The notes below the pieces were generated by a model. The model was not told the origin of the DNA. It was given only the letters and a program-made list of their open reading frames with translations, and did no database searches. DNA of 64,000 nt from an uncultured Paraprevotella sp. (GTDB lineage Bacteria; Bacteroidota; Bacteroidia; Bacteroidales; Bacteroidaceae), in contig CALULQ010000019.1 of the NCBI GenBank assembly GCA_944321525.1, forward strand, positions 1-64,000, written 5' to 3'. The first letter of the stretch is position 1. Every line of letters starts with the position of its first letter. Below, one piece after another: positions 34,648-43,698 of the stretch. The translations under genes and the position numbers were made by a program.

Positions 34648-37053
34648 TTATCGAATAATGATTTTCTTCTTTCCTTTGATGTACACGCCGGGACGGGTGT
34701 GATGGGAGACCTTGCGGCCCAACAGGTCATAGAGGGTGTTGTCTTTTTCCGTGCCGAAACCCGTGTCTTCGGCGGTGATGTCTTCTATTCCCAGCGGGTT
34801 GACCACTTTCACGCGGATGGTGTCACTGGCGGCCATGCCGTTCGAGCTTCCGATGGCACTGAGGATGAATTGCCAAGTGCCGGCGGCGGAGGGCTTCCCG
34901 GTTAGGGTCATCTGGCACAGGCGGGCATCCTTCTCCAGCTTATAAGCCGGGGACGACGCGTCTTCCGTGGTCTCGTTCGGGCGGATAACCTTTCTGAGCG
35001 TGGCACCGGTACAGTTGTTGTAATGGAACGTCACGGGAGACAGGCTGTCGCCCAACGTGATTTCCTGTTCGGTAAGGCTCTCCGGAGAATAGGTGAAGCG
35101 TGGTTGTGTGGCATCGGGCAGATAATACCCCGGATGTGGTGGCTGGTTGTAGCCTGCGTTCTGCCATGTGATGGCCATACGGTAGGTGTGGTCCAGCATG
35201 AGGCAAGGCACACGTGCGCCGGACGGGGTGGACGTGGAGAAGATGTTCAGCGTCTGCTTGTCTTCATTGTTGTAGAAAATCATCTCCTCGCGCCAGTCTC
35301 CGAACAGGTCGGCAGAGAGGCATGGCGTGCCCTTGGTGCCGTTGCAGCTCACGTTGTAGCCGTATTCGTACACTTGCTTCCCGTCGATGAGCAAACGGCC
35401 CACATTGTATTTCTCCAGAAACGGCTGGTTGTGGCGCGACACGTCGGACAGGAGTTCGTCATAGATATCCCCGTCCCAATAGATGCGGAAGATGTAGGAC
35501 ATGCTGTTCCCCGCGACGGAACCGTCCACGTTGTACATGTTGCTGTCGCCGAAGTACCAGAATTCGTAACCGCGTTTGTTCATCACGTCGGCTGCCATTC
35601 CACGTGCGGTGTCTCCGCCTCCAGTCTTGTGGATGAGCAGTTCGCCGGTCGCGGCATCGCAGATGTGCATCCCGTATGGCGGGTCTTCGTGGATTTGGAA
35701 CACTTCGAGTCCCGGACGGTCGGGCATCAGGTCGCCCATGTGGATGGCATCGCCGTGGGCGAGGCCTGTGCTCCACAGAAGGGTGCCGTCGTGGTCTATG
35801 GCCGCCGAGCCATAAATGATTTCGTCGCATCCGTCGTTGTCCGTGTCGCCCACAGTCAGGTTGTGGTTGCCTTGCCCGTAGGCGGTATAGATGGGGGCGT
35901 CGGCGTAAGTGGCACGGTCATATTCGCGGATGTCCTTGCAGCCCGTTCCTTCCGTCGTCATGACGGTTTTGGGTGAAAGGCTGGCGTGACGCCAACGAGT
36001 GGTGAGATAGGTGCCGTCGAAATCCACGGCCCAAAGATAGGAACGGGTGTAATAGCCGCGGCACATGACGGCACAGGCCTTGCCCTGCGGTCCGTCGAGA
36101 TAAGCCACGGTGGCCAGGTAACGTTCCGACCGGTTGGCGTAGTCGTCGCCCCAGATGTCGCTGCGTAGCTCGGGCGCCCCTCCCACGAAGCAGCCCCGGT
36201 TGGGATTGTAGTAGATGGTGTGGATGGCCGCTCCGGTCTGTCCGTCGAATACGGTCAGGAATTCCGGGCCGCTCATGACCTGGCCTCCAGCGTTCAGGTG
36301 TTCCTTGGTGTTGTCGGTCTTCCGGATATTCTCGTCGGTAGCCGCCTCGCTCACGTATTTCCCGGTGCCGTCGACGGTGCCCGGTGCGGTCTTGACGATG
36401 AATTCCGCCCGTCCGTCCCCGTCGAAGTCGTAGAAGAGGAACGGCACGTAATGTGCTCCGGAGCGGATGTTGTGTCCCATGTCGATGCGCCACAGCTTGG
36501 TGCCGTCCAGCTTGTAGCAGTCGAATATCGTGGTGCCGGTGAAGCCTCCATGTGCATTGTCGGCCTCCGCGCTGGGCTGCCATTTCACGACCAGTTCGTA
36601 TTCGCCGTCCGCGTCCACGTCGGCAGCGGAGCAGTCGTTGGGCGCGTAATGGTAATCCACGTCATGGAAGGTGCCGTCGGCGGGGCGGTCAAGGCGGAGC
36701 TGCATGAACACGTCCGCCCAAGGGCTGATGGCGTCGGTGGTGTCCACCGGTATCCCGTGGTGTTTGGTCACGATGCGGTAGGTGGCGGTCCGGCTGCCTT
36801 GGGTGTCGAGGTAGTTGGTCGAGCTGTTGATGTCGCTTTTCACCACCGTCCCGTTTTTGATGACGTCAAAGGTCGTGTAGTCGTCATCGGTGTCGAGCAT
36901 GCGCCAGCTCACCAGGTAGCTGCTCCCCGAGGAGCTTTGCGGTATGGCCACCACGCCGCGTGTCAGCTTTTCGGTTCTCCATTTTGTGTTGTCTGCGCTG
37001 CCTGGAGTGGAGGCCAGCAGCAGGGCTGTCATGCCTATTAAGAAGTTTTTCAT
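34648..37053 (-). CDS. Rhamnogalacturonan lyase, PL11, with T9SS-like tail
   Basis: 801 residues: signal peptide (MKNFLIGMTALLLASTPGSA), N-terminal fibronectin-like domain (SYLVSWRMLDTDDDYTTFDV), then an eight-bladed propeller with repeated calcium-binding loops (DVDADGEYELVVKW, DFDGDGRAEFIVKTA, DTDNDGCDEIIYG, LFGDWREEMI). This is the YesW/YesX-type PL11 fold, which cleaves rhamnogalacturonan-I by beta-elimination. The C-terminus LYDLLGRKVSHHTRPGVYIK then GKKKIIIR is a type A sorting-like tail, like that of the fucosidase at 5148. The gene is 25 bases after the GH43-like gene's start region and follows the secreted protein at 37075. Confidence 0.9.
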   Translation of the reverse strand: MKNFLIGMTALLLASTPGSADNTKWRTEKLTRGVVAIPQSSSGSSYLVSWRMLDTDDDYTTFDVIKNGTVVKSDINSSTNYLDTQGSRTATYRIVTKHHGIPVDTTDAISPWADVFMQLRLDRPADGTFHDVDYHYAPNDCSAADVDADGEYELVVKWQPSAEADNAHGGFTGTTIFDCYKLDGTKLWRIDMGHNIRSGAHYVPFLFYDFDGDGRAEFIVKTAPGTVDGTGKYVSEAATDENIRKTDNTKEHLNAGGQVMSGPEFLTVFDGQTGAAIHTIYYNPNRGCFVGGAPELRSDIWGDDYANRSERYLATVAYLDGPQGKACAVMCRGYYTRSYLWAVDFDGTYLTTRWRHASLSPKTVMTTEGTGCKDIREYDRATYADAPIYTAYGQGNHNLTVGDTDNDGCDEIIYGSAAIDHDGTLLWSTGLAHGDAIHMGDLMPDRPGLEVFQIHEDPPYGMHICDAATGELLIHKTGGGDTARGMAADVMNKRGYEFWYFGDSNMYNVDGSVAGNSMSYIFRIYWDGDIYDELLSDVSRHNQPFLEKYNVGRLLIDGKQVYEYGYNVSCNGTKGTPCLSADLFGDWREEMIFYNNEDKQTLNIFSTSTPSGARVPCLMLDHTYRMAITWQNAGYNQPPHPGYYLPDATQPRFTYSPESLTEQEITLGDSLSPVTFHYNNCTGATLRKVIRPNETTEDASSPAYKLEKDARLCQMTLTGKPSAAGTWQFILSAIGSSNGMAASDTIRVKVVNPLGIEDITAEDTGFGTEKDNTLYDLLGRKVSHHTRPGVYIKGKKKIIIR

Positions 37054-37074
37054 TTTCCGGTTGTTTTTTAGAGG

Positions 37075-38421
37075 TTAAAGATTCGGTTTTTCTGTGCCGT
37101 AGTAGGTGAGGGACCAGTTGTCGAACATGACCCAGTCGCGGCGGATGGTGGTGTTCTTGCGTATGCCGATGCGGAGCTGCCCGTCGGTGACGTGTACCAG
37201 CACTTGGTTGCCTTCGTACCGTCCGGCGGCGAAGTAAGCTCCAGCGGCAGTCATGCCGTCCGGGGTGTAGTAGTCTCCGTTCCGGATTTCCCCTTCGGTC
37301 CCCAACGGTTCGGCCGTTGCCCCGTCGAAGATGGATTGCAGCGGAGCTGTGGTGGTGCTTCCGCCGGTTGTGGCGTAGAGTTCCGCATACATGAATCCTT
37401 CCTCTCCTTCCTGCTTGTGTGTCAATGCCTCTGCGGGCAGCCCGGCGCGGTAGAATCCTTGCAGGCTGACAAGGTAGTAGCCTTCGGGCAAGTTCTTCAG
37501 GTCCTGATAATAGTCGAAGTCCGTATAGAAGAACTCTGCGTTCTGTGCGTTGGCCGCTGCGTTGAGGCCCGGGACGGAACCGCTCCATCCCTCGTTGGAG
37601 TTGGTGTCATACGTGGGGTTGGTGATGAAAAGGTCAGTCACGTCAACGGGGTGGTCTTCCGACGCATCCTCGAGCGACCCGCCTATCAGTTTTTCGGTCA
37701 CGCTGCCGATGGCGGCGTTCAGTTCGTCTATCGTGCTGGCCGTATTGTCGTACACGGCCTGTTCCTCTTCCACGTCTTTTCCGGCACTTATGGCCTCTTT
37801 CAGAAGTTCTCCCAACGAGAGTGCCGTTTTGTAGGTCTCCACGTCAGTTTGGAATTTCTCGTACGCTTCCGGCGTGGCCAGGCACCAGTCGGTTTGGTAG
37901 ACGCCCTCGCCCGGCTCTTCCGCTTTCATCAGGAGGCAGGCCAGCACCGTGCGTGTGCTGTCTTCGAACGTGTCCAGCCCGAGCAGGGCGCCGGGATAGT
38001 TCTCCTGGTTGTACACGGGGTTGGGGGACGACATCATCAGCTTGTAGGTGTTGTCGCCTTGGGGAACGACCTGCCAGTAACGGTCGGCCTGTGAGATGCC
38101 GTCCACGTACAAGGCCCCGTTGGTGGTGATGTAAGGCGTCATCCACTCTCCTTTTGCGACGGAGTAGTTGGAGATGCTCACGACGGACGGGGCTTCCGGG
38201 TTTTCTTCAAAACGGCATTTCAGCCCGGTGGAGCCCAGGCTGCCTTGCGTGCCGTAGGCGTTGCCTTCGGTGTAGAACTTCCCGGCGTGTACGTTATACA
38301 AATAGAATTCTTGTCCGGCGGCGAATTCCGAGGTCTCGAGCCGGGGAAACTTCCATCCTTGGGCATGGCTGCCGATGTGGGCCAACAGGCCGGCAGCGCA
38401 GAGTAACAGTGTCCTTTTCAT
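37075..38421 (-). CDS. Secreted multi-domain protein, possible carbohydrate-binding
   Basis: 448 residues with signal peptide (MKRTLLLCAAGLLAHIGSHAQ). The N-terminal part (EFAAGQEFYLYNVHAGKFYT, then TNGALYVDGISQADRYWQVV) resembles the RICIN-like 'ylyNv..gkyl' domains found in secreted Bacteroidales and Prevotella proteins. A helical spacer (about 200-240) is followed by a C-terminal jelly-roll-like domain (NLPEGYYLVSLQGFYRAGLP, GIRKNTTIRRDWVMFDNWSL). No catalytic motif is seen. It lies between the regulator and the PL11 lyase on the same strand (21 bases before the lyase), so it probably helps bind pectic substrate. The exact family is not recognised. Confidence 0.6.
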   Translation of the reverse strand: MKRTLLLCAAGLLAHIGSHAQGWKFPRLETSEFAAGQEFYLYNVHAGKFYTEGNAYGTQGSLGSTGLKCRFEENPEAPSVVSISNYSVAKGEWMTPYITTNGALYVDGISQADRYWQVVPQGDNTYKLMMSSPNPVYNQENYPGALLGLDTFEDSTRTVLACLLMKAEEPGEGVYQTDWCLATPEAYEKFQTDVETYKTALSLGELLKEAISAGKDVEEEQAVYDNTASTIDELNAAIGSVTEKLIGGSLEDASEDHPVDVTDLFITNPTYDTNSNEGWSGSVPGLNAAANAQNAEFFYTDFDYYQDLKNLPEGYYLVSLQGFYRAGLPAEALTHKQEGEEGFMYAELYATTGGSTTTAPLQSIFDGATAEPLGTEGEIRNGDYYTPDGMTAAGAYFAAGRYEGNQVLVHVTDGQLRIGIRKNTTIRRDWVMFDNWSLTYYGTEKPNL

Positions 38422-38580
38422 GCTTTATCGTTTTAAGTCCGCTTTTTTATGTGGTGCAAACTTAAAGGAACGAGGCCGGGCGGCCAAGGAAAAGGGTCGC
38501 TAAACGAGTATGTTGCGGTAAATCCCCCGCGTTTGAATCATTTGTTTCCTTCTAATGCAACGTTTCTTCTGTTTCCGATG

Positions 38581-41331
38581 TCAGCTTTCCGTTTTCGGGG
38601 GGCGGTAGTCTTTGGGCAGGATGCCGAATTTCTCCTTGAAACATTTGGCGAAATAGTTGGGAGTGGTGAACCCCACCTTGCGGGCGATGTCGGCAATGGA
38701 AGCTTCGGGTGTCTGTTGGAGCAGTGTGGCGGCTTTTTTCAGGCGGATGTCGCGGATGAAGTCTTTCGGCGACAGTCCGGTCTGTTTCTGCAGGTGGCGG
38801 TTGAGCGTGATGCGGCTCATGCACATGTCACGGCTCAGCGCTTCCACGTTGTATTCCGGGCGGTCGAGGTTCTCTTCCACTTTGGCGATGGCGGTCTTAA
38901 GGAAGTCGTCCTGCCACTGCAGGCTGGCGATTTCCTCCCTTTTCAGTTCTATCTCGTCCAGCCGCACCTCCTGTTTCCGCTTGATGAGGCGGTGAAGCAT
39001 CCTGATTCTCCTCTCCAACCGGTAGATGCCGTAGAGGAAGGCGGAGGCCAGGCCTATATATATAAGGTATGCCCACCATGTCTCATACCAATGTGCGGCT
39101 TTGTGGAGGGTGATTTCCGTAGGCTTTCCCCAACAGCCGTAGCGGTCGGTGGCTTTCAGGCTTAAGGTGTGGATGCCTTGCGGCAGGTCGCTGAGGATGA
39201 CCGTGTTGTTCCCTTGCGGCAGGTAAATCCAGTCGCGGTTGATGTCTTCCAACTTGTAGGCGAAGCTGATGTTCGCGGCATATTGTGGGTCGAGTGTGGT
39301 GAGCCGCAGGGCAATGTCCGTCTCGTCGGCCTCTATTTCCAGCCGGGAAGCCGTCCTGCCTGCGAGTCTGGACTGTCCGCCAGACACGACGGACGAAATC
39401 CGCACGTTGACGTTGGCGGCGGTCTGCTCGAGGGCTTCGTCCGACTGCACCTGCAGCAAGGCACCGGCGCCGTTGATGCCGACGAGGTTGGGGGCTATGG
39501 CTTCCAATGTGTAGAAATAGCTGACGTTGACGGACGGGTCGGTGTTCCGTATGGTACGGAACGACTGCTTCCGGGGAGCGTATTCGCGTACCTGTTGGTC
39601 GGTCAGCGTCCAAATGTGTCCCAGGCCGTCGGCCAGGATGTCCTTGACGGGGATGCTGTCGGCGTTGCATAAGAATGGTTCCTTGTGGAGCTGTCCCGTC
39701 TCGGGAGCATAATTGTAGACGTTGCCCTCATGGGTGGAACACCACACCGTGCCGTCGGGGGCCGTACTGGCCGCGAGGAAGTTTTCCCCGTTCCGCATGT
39801 GGCGGACGCTGCCCTGTGGAGACAGATGGAACAACCCGTCCTTGCCGAGCGTCAGATAGGCGTTGCCTCTCCGGTCCGTCGCCAGGTCTTGGGGAGGGGC
39901 GGGCAGATCGGCCACCTTCTTTATGGCCCTGGTGGCAGGGGAGAAGCGGTAGAGGCTGTGGACGGTGGCGATGTAAAGGGTTTGTTGACGGTCTTCGTGC
40001 AAGAGGCGGATGTCCCGGGGGCAGTGCGCGACTTCTTCGCGGTGCAGGTCCATGCCGGGGCCGTGCCAGAGGCGGAAGACGCACGTGTCGTGTGTGGCAT
40101 AGATTCCCCCGGCGGTGCGGCGGGCGATGCACCGCATGGTCTTCCATGGCGAGGCCGCCACTTCATCGGTCTCGGGGCGGTAGAGCATCAGGCCTTGCCG
40201 GCCTTGCCATATCCAGATATGTCCGTCCTCTGTGACGCTCCGGTCCGCCAGAAGCGGGAATCCGGTGAGGCGGACAATGGCGGGGGCGTCGTGGCGGGTG
40301 ATGTCGTTCTGCTCCGGCATGACGGAAAACGTGTGGGGGACGAAGCCGGACACGTAGATGCTGCCGTCGCGGCTTTCGTGCAGTTGGTCCAGAATCTTGC
40401 CGCCCCGGGGGAGAAACCCGTCGGTGGGGAACGGGCGCAGCTGTCCGTCCCCGTCCGGGGCGTAGACGTAGAGGTCGTCCATCGTGGTGCACCACAGCAG
40501 GCCGTGGCGGCTGTCGCGCAACAAGCTTAGCCCGTGGCTTTTGCTGTAACCGCCCATGGTGGCGGCTTGGAGCGTGGTGCGGCAACGGCCGCCTTCCGTT
40601 TGCAGGCTTACGATGCCGGCTCCCCGGGTGAGTACCCAGTAGCGGCGGCCCGGCTGGTCCTCGACCATCTGCATCGGCGTGTGTGCCAAAGGCCAACCGA
40701 GGGGGATGAACTCTTTGTCCTGTTTCCGTTTCCGGAGAATTTCCGGGCGGGCGTTTCCCGGCCCGGCGGGGTAAAGGAGGGCGAAGACGGTGCCTTGGCT
40801 GTCTTCGTACAAGGCGGAGACGGAAGCTTCCTTCCCGTCGGTCTGGCAGGCATGGCTGGCAAGCACCTTGCCCGTTGAGTCTACCACGGCGACGCGGCCT
40901 TTCGTTCCCACCCATGTCCGTCCCTGCCTGTCGGCGAGGAGCGCTTCGATGTATCCGTCAGTGTCTCCGATGGGTATGTGCGTCATGGAATAGTCGCGCT
41001 TGTCCAGACGGAAGAGGCCTTCCGCCGTACCGATGAAGATGCTGCCGGATGTGTCCTCGGCGAGGCAGCGGATGTTGCATGTGGCTTGCCGGTCGGCGGC
41101 GGAGGACGGGCGGAACACGTCTATCTGGTAGCCGTTGTCGCGGCAAAGTCCGGTCTCTTCCGTGCCGTACCACAGGTAGCCTTCCGTGTCTTGCAGGATG
41201 CAGTGGATGCTTGCCGTGGGGAGCAGCGGCTGGGTCGGCAGCGTGCGGACGGTGAAATCCTGCGCCGCTCCCCCGATGGCGCACCACAGTCCGATGGCGG
41301 TCGTGATACCGTATCTTATGATTCCTTTCAT
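38581..41331 (-). CDS. Membrane-anchored AraC-type regulator with periplasmic propellers (HTCS lacking kinase)
   Basis: 916 residues from ATG 41331 (MKGIIRYGITTAIGLWCAIG signal); an in-frame ATG inside the leader block (41355, MGTYIKQA) is a possible earlier start. The periplasmic part is built of propeller repeats (IHCILQDTEGYLWYGTEETG, IRCLAEDTSGSIFIGTAEGL) and a Y_Y_Y domain (ANISFAYKLEDINRDWIYLP). One membrane helix (about 752-770, WWAYLIYIGLASAFLYGIY), a short coiled coil, then an AraC HTH (about 826-916, VEALSRDMCMSRITLNRHLQ, SIADIARKVGFTTPNYFAKC). Histidine kinase, ATPase and receiver domains of a normal HTCS are absent. It probably senses pectin fragments and activates the adjacent PL11/GH43 genes. 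Confidence 0.85.
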   Translation of the reverse strand: MKGIIRYGITTAIGLWCAIGGAAQDFTVRTLPTQPLLPTASIHCILQDTEGYLWYGTEETGLCRDNGYQIDVFRPSSAADRQATCNIRCLAEDTSGSIFIGTAEGLFRLDKRDYSMTHIPIGDTDGYIEALLADRQGRTWVGTKGRVAVVDSTGKVLASHACQTDGKEASVSALYEDSQGTVFALLYPAGPGNARPEILRKRKQDKEFIPLGWPLAHTPMQMVEDQPGRRYWVLTRGAGIVSLQTEGGRCRTTLQAATMGGYSKSHGLSLLRDSRHGLLWCTTMDDLYVYAPDGDGQLRPFPTDGFLPRGGKILDQLHESRDGSIYVSGFVPHTFSVMPEQNDITRHDAPAIVRLTGFPLLADRSVTEDGHIWIWQGRQGLMLYRPETDEVAASPWKTMRCIARRTAGGIYATHDTCVFRLWHGPGMDLHREEVAHCPRDIRLLHEDRQQTLYIATVHSLYRFSPATRAIKKVADLPAPPQDLATDRRGNAYLTLGKDGLFHLSPQGSVRHMRNGENFLAASTAPDGTVWCSTHEGNVYNYAPETGQLHKEPFLCNADSIPVKDILADGLGHIWTLTDQQVREYAPRKQSFRTIRNTDPSVNVSYFYTLEAIAPNLVGINGAGALLQVQSDEALEQTAANVNVRISSVVSGGQSRLAGRTASRLEIEADETDIALRLTTLDPQYAANISFAYKLEDINRDWIYLPQGNNTVILSDLPQGIHTLSLKATDRYGCWGKPTEITLHKAAHWYETWWAYLIYIGLASAFLYGIYRLERRIRMLHRLIKRKQEVRLDEIELKREEIASLQWQDDFLKTAIAKVEENLDRPEYNVEALSRDMCMSRITLNRHLQKQTGLSPKDFIRDIRLKKAATLLQQTPEASIADIARKVGFTTPNYFAKCFKEKFGILPKDYRPPKTES

Positions 41332-41343
41332 CGCCTGTTTTAT

Positions 41344-41406
41344 GTATGTTCCCATGCGGATACCTGTTTCAGCGTATAAAGAAACAACTTTTTTCTGAGA
41401 AAACGT
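41344..41406 (-). promoter_or_regulatory. Conserved leader block, copy 2 (regulator gene)
   Basis: Minus strand: ACGTTTTCTCAGAAAAAA, then GTTTC-TTTATACGCT-GAAAC and GGTATCCGCATGGGAACAT. It matches copy 1 at 33469-33532 except for about ten positions, and the GTTTC/GAAAC hairpin is kept. It lies 13-75 bases before the start codon. Confidence 0.6.
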
Positions 41407-41559
41407 ATAATGTGGGGTGTCTTTTTTACGGAAAAGGGGGTATGGTGGCATTTGTTTCCCGGAAATCAGGATGTCGCAATCCGGCGCGTTCCTCTTACAA
41501 AAAGCGCGGATTTCAGGCGGTTGGCTGACCGCCGCTTTTTTCATGGCTTGCAAGTTAGA

Positions 41560-42030
41560 GCCTCATTTGTTAAAATGCGGGCGGGAAAACTGCGTCATAC
41601 GCGCATTTCTCCGCTAAAATCCCAATTCCTTTGCGGCAAGAAATTTCCGTCTTTGCTGAAAGCAATTTGTTTCTTGCCGCAAAGACGCGGGAGATGTGCC
41701 GCAAGGCGGCGGAAGATTGTCAGGAAAGAAGAAACTTGCGGGGCTTCGGGGGCTGTTTTTCTTCCAGATGGAGGGACGTGGAAGGCGCGGGAGCGGTAGC
41801 AGTTTGATGCTTGTTCTCCGTTTATGCTGACGCATGGGGCTTGTCCGTGCGCCAGCCGTCCTTTTGGACGGTGCAGGATGTCGCGGAACGGGGCGGTGGG
41901 CTGACATCCTGCGCATCCCGCGCCCGCGAAATACGGCGTTATTTTCCTCCGCGCCTGCTGATGGCCTGAAATACGCGATTCTCACGGCGTGCGCGTGACA
42001 TGCTGACAAAGTGACATTCCGGTCTTTCTT
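41560..42030. repeat. Possible degenerate relative of the MITE-like element (copy C)
   Basis: This non-coding stretch shares short blocks in the same order as copy A: GCATTTCTCCG, TTGCCGCAAAGACG, GGCTGACGC-like, CGCGAAATACGG and the TGACAT...TGACA...TGACATT palindromic region at 41998-42018. Overall identity is low and I see no terminal repeats or target duplication. Frames open here are short and show no protein family. It may be an old element copy or only compositionally alike. Confidence 0.3.
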
Positions 42031-42044
42031 GGGCGTAAGGGCAT

Positions 42045-42108
42045 AAAAAAAGGGTCAGCGCTCTGACCCAACCTTTGTTAACCTTAAATCTAATACTATG
42101 AAAAACAC
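42045..42108 (-). ncRNA. Putative small RNA, about 65 nt
   Basis: On the minus strand a canonical promoter is present: TTTG (42140-42143), exactly 19 bases, then TACCTTTG (42113-42120). The transcript would start near 42108 and run through TTTTTCATAGTATTAGATTT and AAGGTTAACAAAGG to a terminator stem GGGTCAG-AGCG-CTGACCC (42052-42069) followed by seven T (42045-42051). The 64-nt unit contains no useful open frame. The unit is complete in itself and points away from both neighbouring genes. It may be a member of a recurrent Bacteroidales family, but I cannot name one. Confidence 0.65.
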
Positions 42109-42413
42109 GATGCAAAGGTAGGGACTTCCGGTGAATTGGCAAAGAAATTGCTCCGGAATGCGGAAAAAACGCGGTTTTCTTGATTTATATCAATTCTGTA
42201 TGGCTTTTGTCTCTCTCCCGACGGGGCCGGTTGGCGGAAACACCTCTCCTTGCGGGCCGGATTTTCCGGTCCGTTTCCGGACGTTGCGTCGCAGGGGGAG
42301 GCGGAGTGTCGCGGCGGCTTCCCGTCCGGGCATGGCCTGCGGGCGGGAGGGGCGCGGGCGACAGGCCTTGTGCTTTTTTCCGGAGAAAAGACGGGCGGGA
42401 ACAGTTTTTTTCG

Positions 42414-42421
42414 TATTTTTG
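42414..42421 (+). promoter_or_regulatory. -7 box before the 42446 gene
   Basis: TATTTTTG, 24 bases before the start codon. No -33 TTTG seen. Confidence 0.45.
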
Positions 42422-42445
42422 CCTACGACAACGAACAAGAGAAAG

Positions 42446-43057
42446 ATGAGTGCTATCGGCAGGTTCTGGGTAAGGCTGAAACGGTTCAGGCACAGGCGGG
42501 GCTACGGCGTGCATTCGCCCTTTGCTTTCAATTTCCTCACATACGTGGTGTATGAGCGGGGGGAGTATTATGCCTACCGCGATTTGGCGGCGCGCCATCC
42601 CGTGCCTTTTTTCCGTTGTGGCGGCCATCTGGCGAAGTGCCGCAAGTTCCTTTTCCGTTTGGCCAACTACGTGCATCCCGCCGTAATCCGCCTGGTGGGC
42701 GGCGTCGGCACCGCGGAGGCCGATTACCTGTCGGCCGGTTGCCGTTCGGCGGCCGTGGTGCGAGGCGGGGCAGGCGCGGCGGGGCAGGGGGTGGAGGCCG
42801 GTGTGCCCCGGCCGAAAGAGCTGGTCTGCGTGGGGCGTGACGTGCCGCCGGACGAATGGGCGGCCCTCGTGGCAAGGCCGCGCGCTGAGGATTCCGCCTG
42901 CCTCATTGCCGGCATCCACCGGTCGGCCGGCAGCCGGCAGGCGTGGGACGAGGTGAAGCGGCTGGACGCCGTCGTGGTCAGCTTCGACTTGTACGACTAT
43001 GGCCTGGTGTTTTTCGATCGGAGCAAGCAACGGCAACATTATATTATATGGTTTTAA
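42446..43057 (+). CDS. Conserved protein with GYGVHSPFAF motif, methyltransferase-like
   Basis: 203 residues from ATG 42446, picked because a -7 box lies 24 bases upstream and homologous proteins start there; the frame is open upstream through non-conserved Arg-rich sequence. The N-terminus RFRHRRGYGVHSPFAFNFLT is a signature of a Bacteroidetes family often annotated as SAM-dependent methyltransferase-like, but no complete glycine-rich SAM loop is seen. The C-terminus RLDAVVVSFDLYDYGLVFFD and KQRQHYIIWF is typical of the family. Function unknown; probably cytoplasmic. It is 14 bases before the cobalamin adenosyltransferase gene. Confidence 0.6.
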   Translation: MSAIGRFWVRLKRFRHRRGYGVHSPFAFNFLTYVVYERGEYYAYRDLAARHPVPFFRCGGHLAKCRKFLFRLANYVHPAVIRLVGGVGTAEADYLSAGCRSAAVVRGGAGAAGQGVEAGVPRPKELVCVGRDVPPDEWAALVARPRAEDSACLIAGIHRSAGSRQAWDEVKRLDAVVVSFDLYDYGLVFFDRSKQRQHYIIWF

Positions 43058-43071
43058 AAAGATAAGATGAG

Positions 43072-43629
43072 ATGAAGAAAAGCAATGTATATACCCGCAC
43101 GGGCGACGGCGGGATGACCAGCCTGAACGGGGGCGAGCGGGTGCCGAAAACGGATGTCCGCGTGGAGGCCTACGGGACGGTGGACGAACTGAACGCCCAT
43201 CTGGGCGAGCTGGTGACGTATCTGGAAGTGGAGGCCGACCGCAGGCTGCTCACGTCCGTCCAAAGCGACCTGTTCACCATCGGGGCCTATCTGGCCACGG
43301 ATTCCTCGCGCGAGGAGAAGGGTGGCATGAAAGTTGTTGGGGATGAAGACGTGGCCCGGCTGGAGCGGGCCATAGACGAGGCGGAGGACGGGCTGCCCGC
43401 ATGGCGGGGGTTCGTGCTGCCCGGAGGCTCGCGCGGGGCGGCGGTCTGCCACGTCTGCCGCACGGTTTGCCGCCGCGCCGAGCGCCGTATCCTGGCGCTG
43501 GCCGCCGTGGCGTCGGTGGCGCCGGAAGTCTGCGCATACGTCAACCGCCTGTCGGATTACCTCTTCGTCCTTTCCCGGCGGATGTTATTTCTCGAGGGGC
43601 GCGATGAAATTATATGGAAGAAATGTTGA
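43072..43629 (+). CDS. Cob(I)alamin adenosyltransferase, PduO type
   Basis: 185 residues, normal for the PduO/MMAB family. The N-terminal ATP-binding motif [12 protein letters not shown] is intact, followed by [47 protein letters not shown] (with RRAERR) and [16 protein letters not shown]. The enzyme transfers adenosyl from ATP to cob(I)alamin to make coenzyme B12, in the cytoplasm. It lies close behind the gene at 42446 and is probably co-transcribed with it. No B12 biosynthesis gene or cobalamin riboswitch is seen next to it. Confidence 0.9.
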   Translation: MKKSNVYTRTGDGGMTSLNGGERVPKTDVRVEAYGTVDELNAHLGELVTYLEVEADRRLLTSVQSDLFTIGAYLATDSSREEKGGMKVVGDEDVARLERAIDEAEDGLPAWRGFVLPGGSRGAAVCHVCRTVCRRAERRILALAAVASVAPEVCAYVNRLSDYLFVLSRRMLFLEGRDEIIWKKC

Positions 43630-43655
43630 TGGTATTGAAAATATTATTATTTTTG
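43626..43655 (+). promoter_or_regulatory. Promoter of the DUF2795 gene
   Basis: TTG (43626-43628), a 19-base spacer, then TATTTTTG (43648-43655): a nearly ideal Bacteroidetes promoter 44 bases before the start codon. Confidence 0.65.
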
Positions 43656-43698
43656 CGCACAAAATGAAGAAATGAAGTTTTTATAAATCTTTTGAGCT

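Noticed and set aside
42091..42120. Short peptide frame MKNTMQR on the plus strand
   Set aside because: It lies antisense inside the promoter and body of the small RNA and does not lead into a gene.
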